From NCBI RefSeq assembly GCF_049310025.1, contig NZ_JBJYKD010000002.1, forward strand, positions 62,001-126,000: a stretch of DNA of 64,000 bases, given 5' to 3'. A program made the translations under genes and the position numbers. The notes under the pieces are model-generated. The model was not told the origin of the DNA. It saw only the letters and a program-made list of their open reading frames with translations, and ran no database searches. Positions 24,887 through 33,557 of the stretch are shown piece after piece. Positions within the stretch are counted from its first letter, which is position 1. The number at the start of each line of letters is the position of its first letter. The DNA comes from JBJYKD01 sp049310025 (GTDB taxonomy: Bacteria > Bacillota > Thermosediminibacteria > Thermosediminibacterales > Tepidanaerobacteraceae).

Positions 24887-25774
24887 CTAATCATTGATAC
24901 ACTCCCTGGAATCTCTTTTTAAATTCCTGTTCACCACTTCGAACATGGAACCCAAAGGAGGTTTCAGACCTGTCCATAGTCTGAATGCTTCTGCCCCCTG
25001 GTTGACAAGCATTCCAACCCCAGTTAGAATAGAACACCCCTTCTTTTCAGCAGTGTTCAGCAACCGGGTCTTCAGCGGGTTATAAATCACATCACAAACC
25101 AAAAGGTCGGGTCTCAATATGGTCTCGGCAACGGGCATTTCTTCAGTATTGGGATACATGCCCACCGATGTAGTATTTATTATCACCTGGCAGCTTTCTG
25201 CAGCCCGGCTCAATTCATGACTTTCCAGGGGTAGCGCTTCGGCCACTCCGTTTAAGATATTGTTTACATCGCGGGTCAAGGCTTCGGCTTTTTCAAAGGT
25301 GCGATTGGTTATAAAAATGTGTTTTGCACCTTCAAAGGCCAGAGTTACGGCCAGGCCCCGTGCGGCGCCTCCCGCCCCGATTATTAAAAAAGAGGCGTTT
25401 CTCGGGTCAATACCCCTTTCATTTCTCAAAGAGCGGATAAAGCCAGGACCGTCGGTATTGTAACCTATTATTTTATTATCTCTAACCACCAGAGTGTTTA
25501 CCGCTCCTATAGCTTTGGCCAGCTCATCGATTTCGTCAATATATTTTATTACTTCGGTCTTATAGGGCATAGTTACATTGGCGCCACAGAAGTTGTATAC
25601 CGGCATATTTCTTACCGCCCTTTCCAAGTCTTCAGGTTTAATCTGGAAGGGCACATAAATAAAATCAATGCCGCATATTTCAAAGGCAGTATTTTGCATT
25701 AATGGTGAAAGTGTATGCCCCAGAGGATTGCCAAAAAGGCCCACGATTTTAGTATTTGCCGATGGGATTCTCAA
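24887..25774 (-). CDS. aroE: Shikimate dehydrogenase, copy 1
   Basis: NADP-dependent reduction of 3-dehydroshikimate to shikimate. The substrate-binding start is GLFGNPLGHTLSPLMQN, the catalytic lysine is in GANVTMPYKTEVIKYIDE, NTDGPGF follows, and the dinucleotide fold starts LIIGAGGAARGLAVTL. The end GVGMLVNQGAEAFRLWTG is standard. Threonine replaces the first serine of the usual S-x-S pair. Length is 295 residues. It is about half identical to copy 2, 99 bases upstream. Quinate/shikimate dehydrogenase activity (YdiB type) is an alternative that sequence alone cannot settle. Confidence 0.93.
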   Translation of the reverse strand: MRIPSANTKIVGLFGNPLGHTLSPLMQNTAFEICGIDFIYVPFQIKPEDLERAVRNMPVYNFCGANVTMPYKTEVIKYIDEIDELAKAIGAVNTLVVRDNKIIGYNTDGPGFIRSLRNERGIDPRNASFLIIGAGGAARGLAVTLAFEGAKHIFITNRTFEKAEALTRDVNNILNGVAEALPLESHELSRAAESCQVIINTTSVGMYPNTEEMPVAETILRPDLLVCDVIYNPLKTRLLNTAEKKGCSILTGVGMLVNQGAEAFRLWTGLKPPLGSMFEVVNRNLKRDSRECIND

Positions 25775-25873
25775 TTTTATACCTCCCTGCTCGTACTTTT
25801 CCGTAAGCTATAGAAATAACTTTATAATAAAAGCTTTTTGAAATCAATCATTGAAAAATTCATAAAAATGGAA

Positions 25874-26755
25874 TTACAGACTCTCATAGTTTTTTTGCCT
25901 CTTTATAAGCTCCTTATTCACTATATCATATAATTTTTCAACGGGTGGTTCAATTCCAGTCCAAATTTTAAAAGATTCCACACCTTGATTAACCATCATT
26001 CCAACGCCTGTCAATATTTCACAACCTTTGCTTCGAGCTATTTGCAAAAGTTTAGTGTGTATGGGATTGTAAACTATGTCGCATACAATCATCTTCTTAT
26101 GTATTACATCTTCATCTACAGGCACTGCGTTTATATCAGGATACATCCCCACTTTTGTGGTATTAATCAAAATATCGACGTTATTATTTATTTTTTTAAG
26201 TTCATTAGATTCAAGTTTTATTGGAATGGCGCAATGTCTGATGTTATTTATGTCTATTACCAGATCAACAGCTTTATTAAAAGTTCTATTAGCTATATAT
26301 ATATTGCCCGGTTCGCACATGGCCAGAGTTATAGCCACAGCCCTTGCAGCACCGCCACAACCTAGTATCAATATATTTTTATTTTTAGGGTCCACCTTTT
26401 TCTCTTGCTTTAATGATCTAACAAAACCATCTCCATCTGTATTAAAGCCTTTAAGTTTATTATTTTCAAACTTTATTACATTAACTGCACCTATTAATCT
26501 CGCTTTATCATCTATTTCATCAAGGTATTTTATAATTGCTGTTTTAAATGGGGATGTAACATTACCGCCAATGAAATTTAAATACTTTATACTTTTTATT
26601 ACATCCTCAAAATTCTCTGGTTTAACTTCAAAAGGAATATAAAGGTAATTCAAATTCAACATTTCAAAGGCCGAATTATGCATCATCGGTGAAAGCGTAA
26701 AAGACAGCGGATTCCCGAAAAGCCCCAAAAGTTTTGTATCTACAGAAATATTCAT
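25874..26755 (-). CDS. Shikimate dehydrogenase, divergent copy 2
   Basis: Second AroE-family enzyme with the same order of motifs: GLFGNPLSFTLSPMMHN, catalytic lysine in GGNVTSPFKTAIIKYLDE, FNTDGDGFVRSL, LILGCGGAARAVAITL and GVGMMVNQGVESFKIWTG. It is A/T-rich with many AAA/AAT/TTT codons compared with copy 1, a hint of separate origin. ATG 26755 (MNISVDTK) is used because GGAGG is 8 bases upstream; an ATG at 26770 lies in that site. It may be redundant or specialised, for example for quinate or another cyclic hydroxy acid; that is inference. Confidence 0.88.
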   Translation of the reverse strand: MNISVDTKLLGLFGNPLSFTLSPMMHNSAFEMLNLNYLYIPFEVKPENFEDVIKSIKYLNFIGGNVTSPFKTAIIKYLDEIDDKARLIGAVNVIKFENNKLKGFNTDGDGFVRSLKQEKKVDPKNKNILILGCGGAARAVAITLAMCEPGNIYIANRTFNKAVDLVIDINNIRHCAIPIKLESNELKKINNNVDILINTTKVGMYPDINAVPVDEDVIHKKMIVCDIVYNPIHTKLLQIARSKGCEILTGVGMMVNQGVESFKIWTGIEPPVEKLYDIVNKELIKRQKNYESL

Positions 26756-26757
26756 TT

Positions 26758-26796
26758 TATATTCCTCCATTCTTTTTATATTCCTCCATTCTTTTT
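26758..26796. repeat. Tandem direct repeat at the start of the second aroE
   Basis: The plus-strand unit TATATTCCTCCATTCTTTTT occurs twice in tandem. On the minus strand each unit carries GGAGGAATATAAA, so the ribosome site of the second aroE is duplicated. Probably a recent slippage duplication. Confidence 0.7.
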
Positions 26797-27110
26797 GCAG
26801 TAAAGCTATTGTAATGTAGAGTCCACTTTGCCATTATGGCGAAAAAGCTTAACCAGGAGTCTTTCGCCCGTGTTTTGAGGATGTCTGTGTGGCGTTGGGC
26901 TGATCCCGGACATTAAGTTTAGCGCCATCGGACGACAGCAGACCTGTCAGGTCGGGATACAGCCCAATGATGTTAAGGTTTGCATTCGGATGGGAAAATC
27001 GCCATTAATAACTTCATAGACAAAAGGCATATTTTCTTGGTATTTGTGGTATTTGCAGCATATCTCGGACAATGCTTCGTTATTTACTCAAAATCAAAAA
27101 CGTTCAATTC
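26797..27110. other. Gap without a gene; possible insertion-sequence relic
   Basis: About 310 bases with no credible reading frame. The stretch around 26816-26865 (GTAGAGTCCACTTTGCC, then TTAACCAGGAGTCTTTCGCC) resembles the end region of IS21-type elements, but no intact transposase is present. Between 26930 and 26960 GACCTGTCAGGTC forms a short palindrome. It separates tctA from the aroE pair. Confidence 0.3.
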
Positions 27111-28592
27111 TTAACTTGTTTTTACATCCTTAGCTTTCGTTTGACTGATAGTCATGAAAATCATAAATATAAGCAGAACTAACGAAATCGGATTTGTAAA
27201 TAAGCTTGTTATAAAACCCCACATGCTGTTATGTTCCATTGATAAAGCTCTTCGGAAATTCGTATCGATTATGGGGCTTAAAATTACTCCTAAAATCATT
27301 GGAGCGACAGGATAATCATACATCTTCATGAAATAGCCCAATATTCCAAACCCTATCATCCAATAAATGTCAGTAACGTTGTTATTGATCGAATAGCTGC
27401 CGATAATGGAAAGCACGATAATAATCGGTATAATTATCGCCTTAGGTATTTCGACTATTTTACTAAAAAGTCTTAGTCCCGTCATGCCAAAAATGTATAA
27501 AAATATATTTGACAATACTAAACACCCTACTATTACCCAGAAAAATTCCGGCTGTTCCCTCATCAACATAGGCCCGGGCCTTAAACCGTGAATGATCAAC
27601 GCACCTATTAATATGGCGGTAACCGAATCGCCCGGAATCCCCAGAGTCATCATTGGTATATAGGCTCCGCCTATTGCGGCATTATTGGCGGCTTCCGGAG
27701 CAATTACCCCTTCGTATGCTCCCTCCCCAAAGGGACGCGATGGATTTTTGACCGTTCTCTTGGCATGATCGTAGGCAATTAACGCAGCAATATCCCCACC
27801 TGTACCCGGAAGCGCTCCAATTAATGTCCCAATCGTTGAACATCTCAGAGTAAGTGGCAGGTTTTTTAAGATCAATTTAAGATTTGGAACTATTCTATCT
27901 ACTTTTTGCTTTACAGGCTCAACCTTCTGGTGCAACTGGTACAAGCTTTCCGATAACCCAAACAAACCGATCATGACAACAACAAAATTTATTCCGCCTA
28001 AGAGACTGTAGTTTCCGAAAGTTAACCTTGGTTGACCTGTCACAGGGTCCATGCCAACCAACCCAACTACAATACCCAAAAAGGCTGTAATTAAAGCTTT
28101 AATTAATGAACCGCGGCTCAGGCTCCCCACAAGGAATAAGCCCATAATGGCCAACAGGAAATAGTCTCTTGGGGCGAAATTCGTAGCTAGCTTTGAAACA
28201 ATCGGGGAAGCAAGCGCCAGAACCAATATTCCAAAGAATTCACCGATCACAGATTCTGTCGTGCTTAGCCCCATAGCAATACCAGCTTCCCCTAATTTTG
28301 CCAGGGGATAACCGTCAAAGCCAGTGGCAACTGCCGCGGGAGCACCGGGAATATTCAAAAGAATGGCCGATCTGCTGCCGCCATAAACACCGCCCGTATA
28401 AATGCCCACCATTACTGCCAAAGCAGGCAATGTGTCCCACGAAAAAGTAAAAGAGATTAACAGAGAAACCGCCATGGTTACCGAAAGTCCCGGAATAGCG
28501 CCGATATATATCCCCACAAATACGCCTGCAGCAACATATAATATTAATTCCGGATTCACGAAAGGTACAAGAAATCCCTCAATACCCGTCAT
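27111..28592 (-). CDS. tctA: Tripartite tricarboxylate transporter, large permease TctA
   Basis: The large membrane subunit (about 12 helices) of a TTT secondary transporter, which couples uptake of a carboxylate captured by TctC to an ion gradient. The family start with GIYIGAIPGLSVTMAVSLL and GGVYGGSRSAILLNIPGAPA is clear; GTLIGALPGTGGDIAALIAY and APEAANNAAIGGAYIPMMTL in the second half mirror the first-half motifs. Length 493 is typical. It lies 24 bases after tctB. The substrate cannot be predicted from sequence; citrate, tartrate and aromatic acids are known for relatives. Confidence 0.95.
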   Translation of the reverse strand: MTGIEGFLVPFVNPELILYVAAGVFVGIYIGAIPGLSVTMAVSLLISFTFSWDTLPALAVMVGIYTGGVYGGSRSAILLNIPGAPAAVATGFDGYPLAKLGEAGIAMGLSTTESVIGEFFGILVLALASPIVSKLATNFAPRDYFLLAIMGLFLVGSLSRGSLIKALITAFLGIVVGLVGMDPVTGQPRLTFGNYSLLGGINFVVVMIGLFGLSESLYQLHQKVEPVKQKVDRIVPNLKLILKNLPLTLRCSTIGTLIGALPGTGGDIAALIAYDHAKRTVKNPSRPFGEGAYEGVIAPEAANNAAIGGAYIPMMTLGIPGDSVTAILIGALIIHGLRPGPMLMREQPEFFWVIVGCLVLSNIFLYIFGMTGLRLFSKIVEIPKAIIIPIIIVLSIIGSYSINNNVTDIYWMIGFGILGYFMKMYDYPVAPMILGVILSPIIDTNFRRALSMEHNSMWGFITSLFTNPISLVLLIFMIFMTISQTKAKDVKTS

Positions 28593-28616
28593 TCTTCCTC
28601 TCTCCCGTAAAATTAT

Positions 28617-29102
28617 TTATGGTAGAATAACTTGAAATAGATATGCAAAGATTACTACAATTGACACTAATGTACCAAGAGATATTATAAATTTTTGAAC
28701 AGGTTTATTTCTGTCAAACATGAGCATTGATATATACAGGAATAAGAAAGTTGCAAGTTTAAAATGCAATATTTCTAATACAAAAGCATAAAGTATAACC
28801 AGAACAAGAAGGATAATTACATCCCTGGAGAACAGGTACCGAAGCGCCTCAAAGGGCTTTTTTTCTGTATCGTTCCCCCTGATATAATGAATGATGAGAA
28901 TACTAATCATAATAATACTCACAGCAGATATTATTTGGGGTATGAATCCCGACTCATTGTATAATCCCTGCATGATGCCTTTTAGTTTTAATGATTCAAT
29001 AAAAAACGCTCCATTAATTATAAAAAGTAATAAAAGAAAATATAGTTCACCTGGATTTTTTTTAGTTCGCTGCAGTTCAAACTGCTCATTTTTTTCCTCC
29101 AT
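28617..29102 (-). CDS. tctB: Tripartite tricarboxylate transporter, small permease TctB
   Basis: Small membrane subunit with four predicted helices in 161 residues (ELYFLLLLFIINGAFFIESL, IISAVSIIMISILIIHYI, DVIILLVLVILYAFVLEIL, FIISLGTLVSIVVIFAYLF). TctB is the least conserved TTT part, so the call rests on size, topology and its position between tctC and tctA. ATG 29102 follows GGAGGG by 7 bases. Confidence 0.88.
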   Translation of the reverse strand: MEEKNEQFELQRTKKNPGELYFLLLLFIINGAFFIESLKLKGIMQGLYNESGFIPQIISAVSIIMISILIIHYIRGNDTEKKPFEALRYLFSRDVIILLVLVILYAFVLEILHFKLATFLFLYISMLMFDRNKPVQKFIISLGTLVSIVVIFAYLFQVILP

Positions 29103-29177
29103 ATTGAAACCCTCCGTTTAACCCTATCTTCGTAAAGTCGTAAAGCAGGGGGGAATCCCGGATTCCCCCCCTTTTCC

Positions 29178-30212
29178 TTACTGGGCAGGTCTAGGTATGC
29201 CAAATACTTCCGGAGACTCTTTAGCATCGCCAGCATCGTAAATCAACCACGCCATCTGTGACTGCCATTCCTTCATATAATTTTTGGCTTCTTCTCCAGT
29301 GATGCCCATTGGGATTAAACCATTTTTCTGGCAATATTCCTGGAACTTAGGATCCTTAAAGGCGACATGGAAGGCATCTCTTAATTTTGTCACAGCTTCT
29401 TCAGGGGTTCCTTTCTTAACAAAGACTCCATAGAAAAAGCCCGCAGTTTTTAGAAGCTGTTTATATTGTGGTTTTATCACACCCATTGCCGGTACATCAG
29501 GAATAGCCTTAACAGGTTCATTGGTCATCACTGCCAAAGCTTTCAGATCACCGTTCTTTATATACTGGGTGGCAGCCCCGATAGCCAGGCCTGTAACATC
29601 AATCTGTTTGCCCATCAGTGCTGCAATGAGAGGGCCATCGCCATCAAAGGTAACTTTATTAAAGGTAATGCCTTCCATCTTCTTCAAGATGAGGGAGGTT
29701 ACATAGGGTTGACCACCCACACCGCTTATTCCCATATTTATTTTGCCGGGATTCTTTTTGGCTGCATTGATCAGATCATCGATAGTGTTATAAGGAGAGT
29801 CCTTAGGTACAACGATAACAGTCGATCCCCTGACTGCAATGATAATAGGTTCAAAATCATCATAGCTTAGTTTGGATATACCAAGCACCTGGTACAGTTG
29901 GGGGTTTTCAGCATTAAAAAGCAGGGTATATCCGTCAGCTTTTTGGTCAAAAACATACTGTGTAGCAATAGAGCCGGTAGCGCCTGTTTTATTAGATAAA
30001 ATAATGGGTTTCCCAAGCTCTTTTTCTGCTACGGGCGCAAGGAGTCTTGAGACGCTATCCGTACCGCCACCGGCACCCCAGGCAATTATTCCGTTTATGC
30101 TCTGAGTGGGGTAGGTTTCTTTTTTTGCCTGCTGGGAGCCGCAACCTGCCGCTATTATACTGGCTAACACCAGTATTAACACGATACCCGTGAACTTTTT
30201 CATATTAATCAT
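29178..30212 (-). CDS. tctC: TTT transporter substrate-binding lipoprotein TctC
   Basis: Extracytoplasmic binding protein of the TctABC system. A lipoprotein signal ends in IIAAGC, so it is tethered to the outer membrane face of the cytoplasmic membrane. The mature start has the family pattern INGIIAWGAGGGTDSVSRLL (substrate carboxylate and water-mediated binding region) and GATGSIATQYV. I choose ATG 30212, because GGGAGTGAG lies 7 bases upstream; another ATG is at 30203. Length is 344 residues. First gene of tctCBA, about 160 bases after the cupin gene, probably continuing the same operon. Confidence 0.93.
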   Translation of the reverse strand: MINMKKFTGIVLILVLASIIAAGCGSQQAKKETYPTQSINGIIAWGAGGGTDSVSRLLAPVAEKELGKPIILSNKTGATGSIATQYVFDQKADGYTLLFNAENPQLYQVLGISKLSYDDFEPIIIAVRGSTVIVVPKDSPYNTIDDLINAAKKNPGKINMGISGVGGQPYVTSLILKKMEGITFNKVTFDGDGPLIAALMGKQIDVTGLAIGAATQYIKNGDLKALAVMTNEPVKAIPDVPAMGVIKPQYKQLLKTAGFFYGVFVKKGTPEEAVTKLRDAFHVAFKDPKFQEYCQKNGLIPMGITGEEAKNYMKEWQSQMAWLIYDAGDAKESPEVFGIPRPAQ

Positions 30213-30374
30213 TATAAAACTCACTCCCTTTTAATTCTAGATTGGCGCTTAAACTTTTTCCTTTTTTGTATAATTCAAAACTTTAATTTTAAAAAAAATA
30301 CAATTTTATACCCACAGAATGGATATTTTTCAGCAATACAATCGGTCTTTTATGCAACACATAGTACGAAACTA

Positions 30375-30755
30375 CTAGGCTTTGGCTGGAGGCAGTTCAG
30401 TCTGGGGCGTATATACCCACAGCAGCCATAATGGCTCGTCCCCTATACTTATATGTTGGTGGTATTCTCCTTCGGGTATAAACATTACATCATATTGTTC
30501 CATAATGGTTTCGTTTCCATCTTTATCAACGGCCTTTGCCCTTCCTTTAATAATAAAGTCAATTTCTTCAGAGTTTGGATGGTTATGCAATTGACATCCT
30601 TCACCGGGCTCAAAGATAGTTACGCCCATGCAAAAATGCTTTGAACCCACCAGTTCTTTGGTTACCAGTCGAAAGACCTTTCTTCTCATACCGGGGTCTT
30701 CAAGCCCCAACCAGATTTCTTCTGCATCTTTAAAAGTCTTCAAAAATTTCGCCAT
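30375..30755 (-). CDS. Single-domain cupin protein
   Basis: 126-residue cupin. Motif 1 is complete: G-x-GCQLHNHPNSEEIDFIIKG with metal ligands H, H and E; motif 2 has PEGEYHQHISIGDEPLW with the fourth ligand histidine. The N-terminal KTFKDAEEIWLG is unassigned. Small cupins act as isomerases, decarboxylases, dioxygenases or sensors, so the reaction cannot be named. It lies between the ThDP enzyme and tctC on the same strand and is likely part of the catabolic operon. ATG 30755 follows AGGAGG. Confidence 0.85.
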   Translation of the reverse strand: MAKFLKTFKDAEEIWLGLEDPGMRRKVFRLVTKELVGSKHFCMGVTIFEPGEGCQLHNHPNSEEIDFIIKGRAKAVDKDGNETIMEQYDVMFIPEGEYHQHISIGDEPLWLLWVYTPQTELPPAKA

Positions 30756-30931
30756 CTTATTTCTAACCTCCTGATAGTCTCACTAGTTATGTCCCCAACA
30801 ATAACGCCGAAGAATGTTTTTTAATGATTTACAGTCGTTTTTTATCTCCCCCCTTCTACAGAATCTTATCTTGGCACTTTTCGGTGTAAACTGGCCAACA
30901 AAACAGTGTACTGCGGAAAATCGTTTTCTTC

Positions 30932-32674
30932 CTATGCTTTCTTCCGTGGTTTGTATATGTCGTTGATATTCCAGCATCCGGAAGTGGGGACCGGTTCGTT
31001 CAACATGGGAACGTCAATAAGATAGGGTTCATCGGAGTCAAGAGCTTCTTTCAATGCTTCTTTAAATTCCGAAGCCTTTGTGATCTTTTTACCCTTTACG
31101 CCATAAGCCATGGCCACAGCAGCAAAATCGGGATTGTACGGCTTACCTTCTTTCATAAACTTTGTTCCGTAAGTTGTCTTATAATGGCTGTACTCCAGAC
31201 CCGCGATGGTCCCGAAGGCGTAGTTGTTCATTACAACCCATACTACCGGTATATTCATTTCAACGGCTGTAGCCATTACTGACGGTTGGGAACTGAAAGC
31301 TCCGTCTCCTATAAGGGCCATGATTTTTTTGTCGGGCTGTGCCAGTTTAGCTCCTAGAGCTGCTGCGGGGCCAAAACCCATGGTGCAAAGACCGCCAGGA
31401 GTGAGAATGGTTCCAGCTTTGTAAATAGGGAATTGCTGCCCAACACCGTTTTTATTCCAGCCCACATCGGTGACGATTATGCCGTCTTCCGGTAACACTT
31501 CACGTACTTCGGCCAAAATTCTCTCGGGTCTCAGTGGAAAACTGTCGCTTTTTACGTATTTTTCATTTTCCATATTAAATTTTTTGCGATTTTCTGCGAT
31601 AGCCTGTCGTAATTCGGGCCTGCTAATTCCCTCAGGTTTTAAGTCTTTCGCCACTGCCAAAAGCACTTTTAAAGCGGCTTTTACATCGGCTACAGCCCCT
31701 ATCTCAACGGGGTAATTACGGCCTATTTCCTGCGGGTCTATGTCAATGTGAATGAGTTTTGTAGGAGGTATGTTAAAAGTGACATCTCGATACCATGAAC
31801 TACAGTCTGCCTCCGAGAATCTGGTTCCCAGGCCCAGAATGACATCCGCATTCCTGCTCATCTCGTTGGTAAAAGCCGTACCCCAAAAGCCCGTCATTCC
31901 TACGGTCAACGGGTGAGCATCGGATATGGCACCTTTGCCCATGAGGGTATATATAACCGGAATATCCAGAAATTCTGCGAATTCTTCCAGTTCCGAGCTG
32001 GCATCGGCAGTAATGATACCACCGCCTGCGTATATCATGGGGCGCTCGGCATTAAGTAAAAGTTTGACAATATCCTCAGCGATATCCGGGTCCAATGAAG
32101 GTTTATTAATTTTAGGTGTGTTTACTTTGGTGCGCTCAAAGTATTCGGTGGATATTTCTGCAGAAAATATATCCATAGGAACTGAAATAAGCACCGGCCC
32201 GGGCCTACCAGATACGGCCAGAGTGAAGGCCTTATCCAGGACCTCGGGAAGCATTTCCGGTCTATCTATCCTCCAGGCTCGCTTTACGAAGGGACGGTAT
32301 ATCTCAAACTGACCGGCATCAAGATGCATATTTACTTCCTGGTGGGGGTGTTTTCCGTAGTAATAGCTGGGGACATCTCCGGCGATAACCACCATTGGTA
32401 TGGAGTCCAGGCTGGCATTGGCCACACCTGTGGTTGCGTTTGTCAAGCCCGGCCCCAGATGGACCATCAAAACCGCGGGGGTTTTGGAAGCGCGGGAATA
32501 CCCGTCGGCAGCATGTGCTGCTATTTGCTCGTGTCTTACCGAAACGAATTGTATTTTGCTGTCCTTTAAGGCATCGAGCATAGCTATGACGGTATGACCG
32601 CAAAGGCCAAAGATATACTTTACGCCGCGCCTTTCGAGATAATCAACTAATTGATAGGATACAAGTTCCTTCAC
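30932..32674 (-). CDS. Thiamine-diphosphate-dependent enzyme, acetolactate synthase-like
   Basis: 580-residue ThDP enzyme of the acetohydroxyacid synthase/decarboxylase superfamily. The N-terminal PYR domain has catalytic glutamate E49 in VRHEQIAAHAADGYSR; a central domain follows (PMIYAGGGI); the C-terminal PP domain has GDGAFSS and the closing MNN of the ThDP motif. It is not ilvB-like in context: no small subunit is next to it and it sits among catabolic genes. Candidates are a 2-oxo-acid decarboxylase or a carboligase. GTG 32674 follows AAAGGAG. An aldehyde product would suit the aldehyde enzymes encoded nearby; that link is inference. Confidence 0.85.
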   Translation of the reverse strand: MKELVSYQLVDYLERRGVKYIFGLCGHTVIAMLDALKDSKIQFVSVRHEQIAAHAADGYSRASKTPAVLMVHLGPGLTNATTGVANASLDSIPMVVIAGDVPSYYYGKHPHQEVNMHLDAGQFEIYRPFVKRAWRIDRPEMLPEVLDKAFTLAVSGRPGPVLISVPMDIFSAEISTEYFERTKVNTPKINKPSLDPDIAEDIVKLLLNAERPMIYAGGGIITADASSELEEFAEFLDIPVIYTLMGKGAISDAHPLTVGMTGFWGTAFTNEMSRNADVILGLGTRFSEADCSSWYRDVTFNIPPTKLIHIDIDPQEIGRNYPVEIGAVADVKAALKVLLAVAKDLKPEGISRPELRQAIAENRKKFNMENEKYVKSDSFPLRPERILAEVREVLPEDGIIVTDVGWNKNGVGQQFPIYKAGTILTPGGLCTMGFGPAAALGAKLAQPDKKIMALIGDGAFSSQPSVMATAVEMNIPVVWVVMNNYAFGTIAGLEYSHYKTTYGTKFMKEGKPYNPDFAAVAMAYGVKGKKITKASEFKEALKEALDSDEPYLIDVPMLNEPVPTSGCWNINDIYKPRKKA

Positions 32675-32771
32675 TTTTTTTGCTCCTTTCTTGTGTAAAA
32701 AATTTCTTACATTTTTCTTGTTATTATTGGGTAATTGTGGTAATATATTAATATAACATTATAATATTCGT

Positions 32772-33557
32772 TTACTTTGTCATTGCGTTTCTTTCAAGAA
32801 TTTGCATTCCGAGACGCAATTCCGATATTGGAATTTGCCCTGGAGCAGAAGCCTTATCACCGACTGCAAAAGTTAAATCTGAACCGAAAAGCCAGCCGGC
32901 CATTCGAGTAATTACTCCGAGCCCCCCCATGGACATAGTGATGATGGGGGGTGCGGGCATTTCCATGCGGGCTCGAAGCGTGGCGATGAGGAGGTTCAGT
33001 ACATCTTCTTCATTTTTGGGCATGACGGCAACCTTTACAATGTCGGCTCCGCTTAAAATCTGCTGCCGAATCTTATCTAACAAAAAGTCTACCGAAGGTG
33101 TTTCTTTGAAGTTGTGATAGGAAAGGATCAAGGCTACACCGTTCTTTTGAGCCGAATCTTTTATATCCCTGATATTTGCTTCCCCGCTGATGAGTTCTAT
33201 GTCTACCACATCGATCTTTCCTGTAGCAATTACCTGTTTTACGATATCATAGCGTATCGAATCCTCCACCTGTTTAAAGCCGCCTTCCAGGTGACTGCGG
33301 AAAGTAAATATTATTGGAATTTCACCAGCATTAGCCCTTAGAAACTCCAGGGCTTTTTTCACTCTTTCAATGTCACAGGCTCCATCGTAGTAATCCACCC
33401 GCCACTCAATGATGTCCGGCGAAAGCTCAACAATTTTCTCTACTTCATGCTTAAAGCCTTGCTCCTCGGACGCCACCAGTGGTATACACACCAGGGGCTT
33501 ATCGCCACCGAGAACTTTATTCCGAAGAACAATCGGGGTTTTAGCCTGTAGTCTCAC
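32772..33557 (-). CDS. aroD: Type I 3-dehydroquinate dehydratase
   Basis: Schiff-base TIM-barrel enzyme that converts 3-dehydroquinate to 3-dehydroshikimate. Motifs: IIEWRVDYYDG, histidine in LILSYHNFKETP, the Schiff-base lysine in ADIVKVAVMPKNEED, SMGGLGVITRM and the end SAPGQIPI. GTG 33557 is chosen (GGAGGG 8 bases upstream), giving 261 residues; the frame is open further upstream but that part lies inside the preceding gene. It overlaps the lyase gene by 17 bases, so both are co-translated under the same promoter. It could replace the broken aroQ or serve quinate breakdown. Confidence 0.93.
   Translation of the reverse strand: MRLQAKTPIVLRNKVLGGDKPLVCIPLVASEEQGFKHEVEKIVELSPDIIEWRVDYYDGACDIERVKKALEFLRANAGEIPIIFTFRSHLEGGFKQVEDSIRYDIVKQVIATGKIDVVDIELISGEANIRDIKDSAQKNGVALILSYHNFKETPSVDFLLDKIRQQILSGADIVKVAVMPKNEEDVLNLLIATLRARMEMPAPPIITMSMGGLGVITRMAGWLFGSDLTFAVGDKASAPGQIPISELRLGMQILERNAMTK

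Noticed and set aside
30783..30977. 64-codon minus-strand ORF overlapping the end of the ThDP gene
   Set aside because: Overlaps a confident gene in another frame, with cysteine/arginine-rich chance composition.
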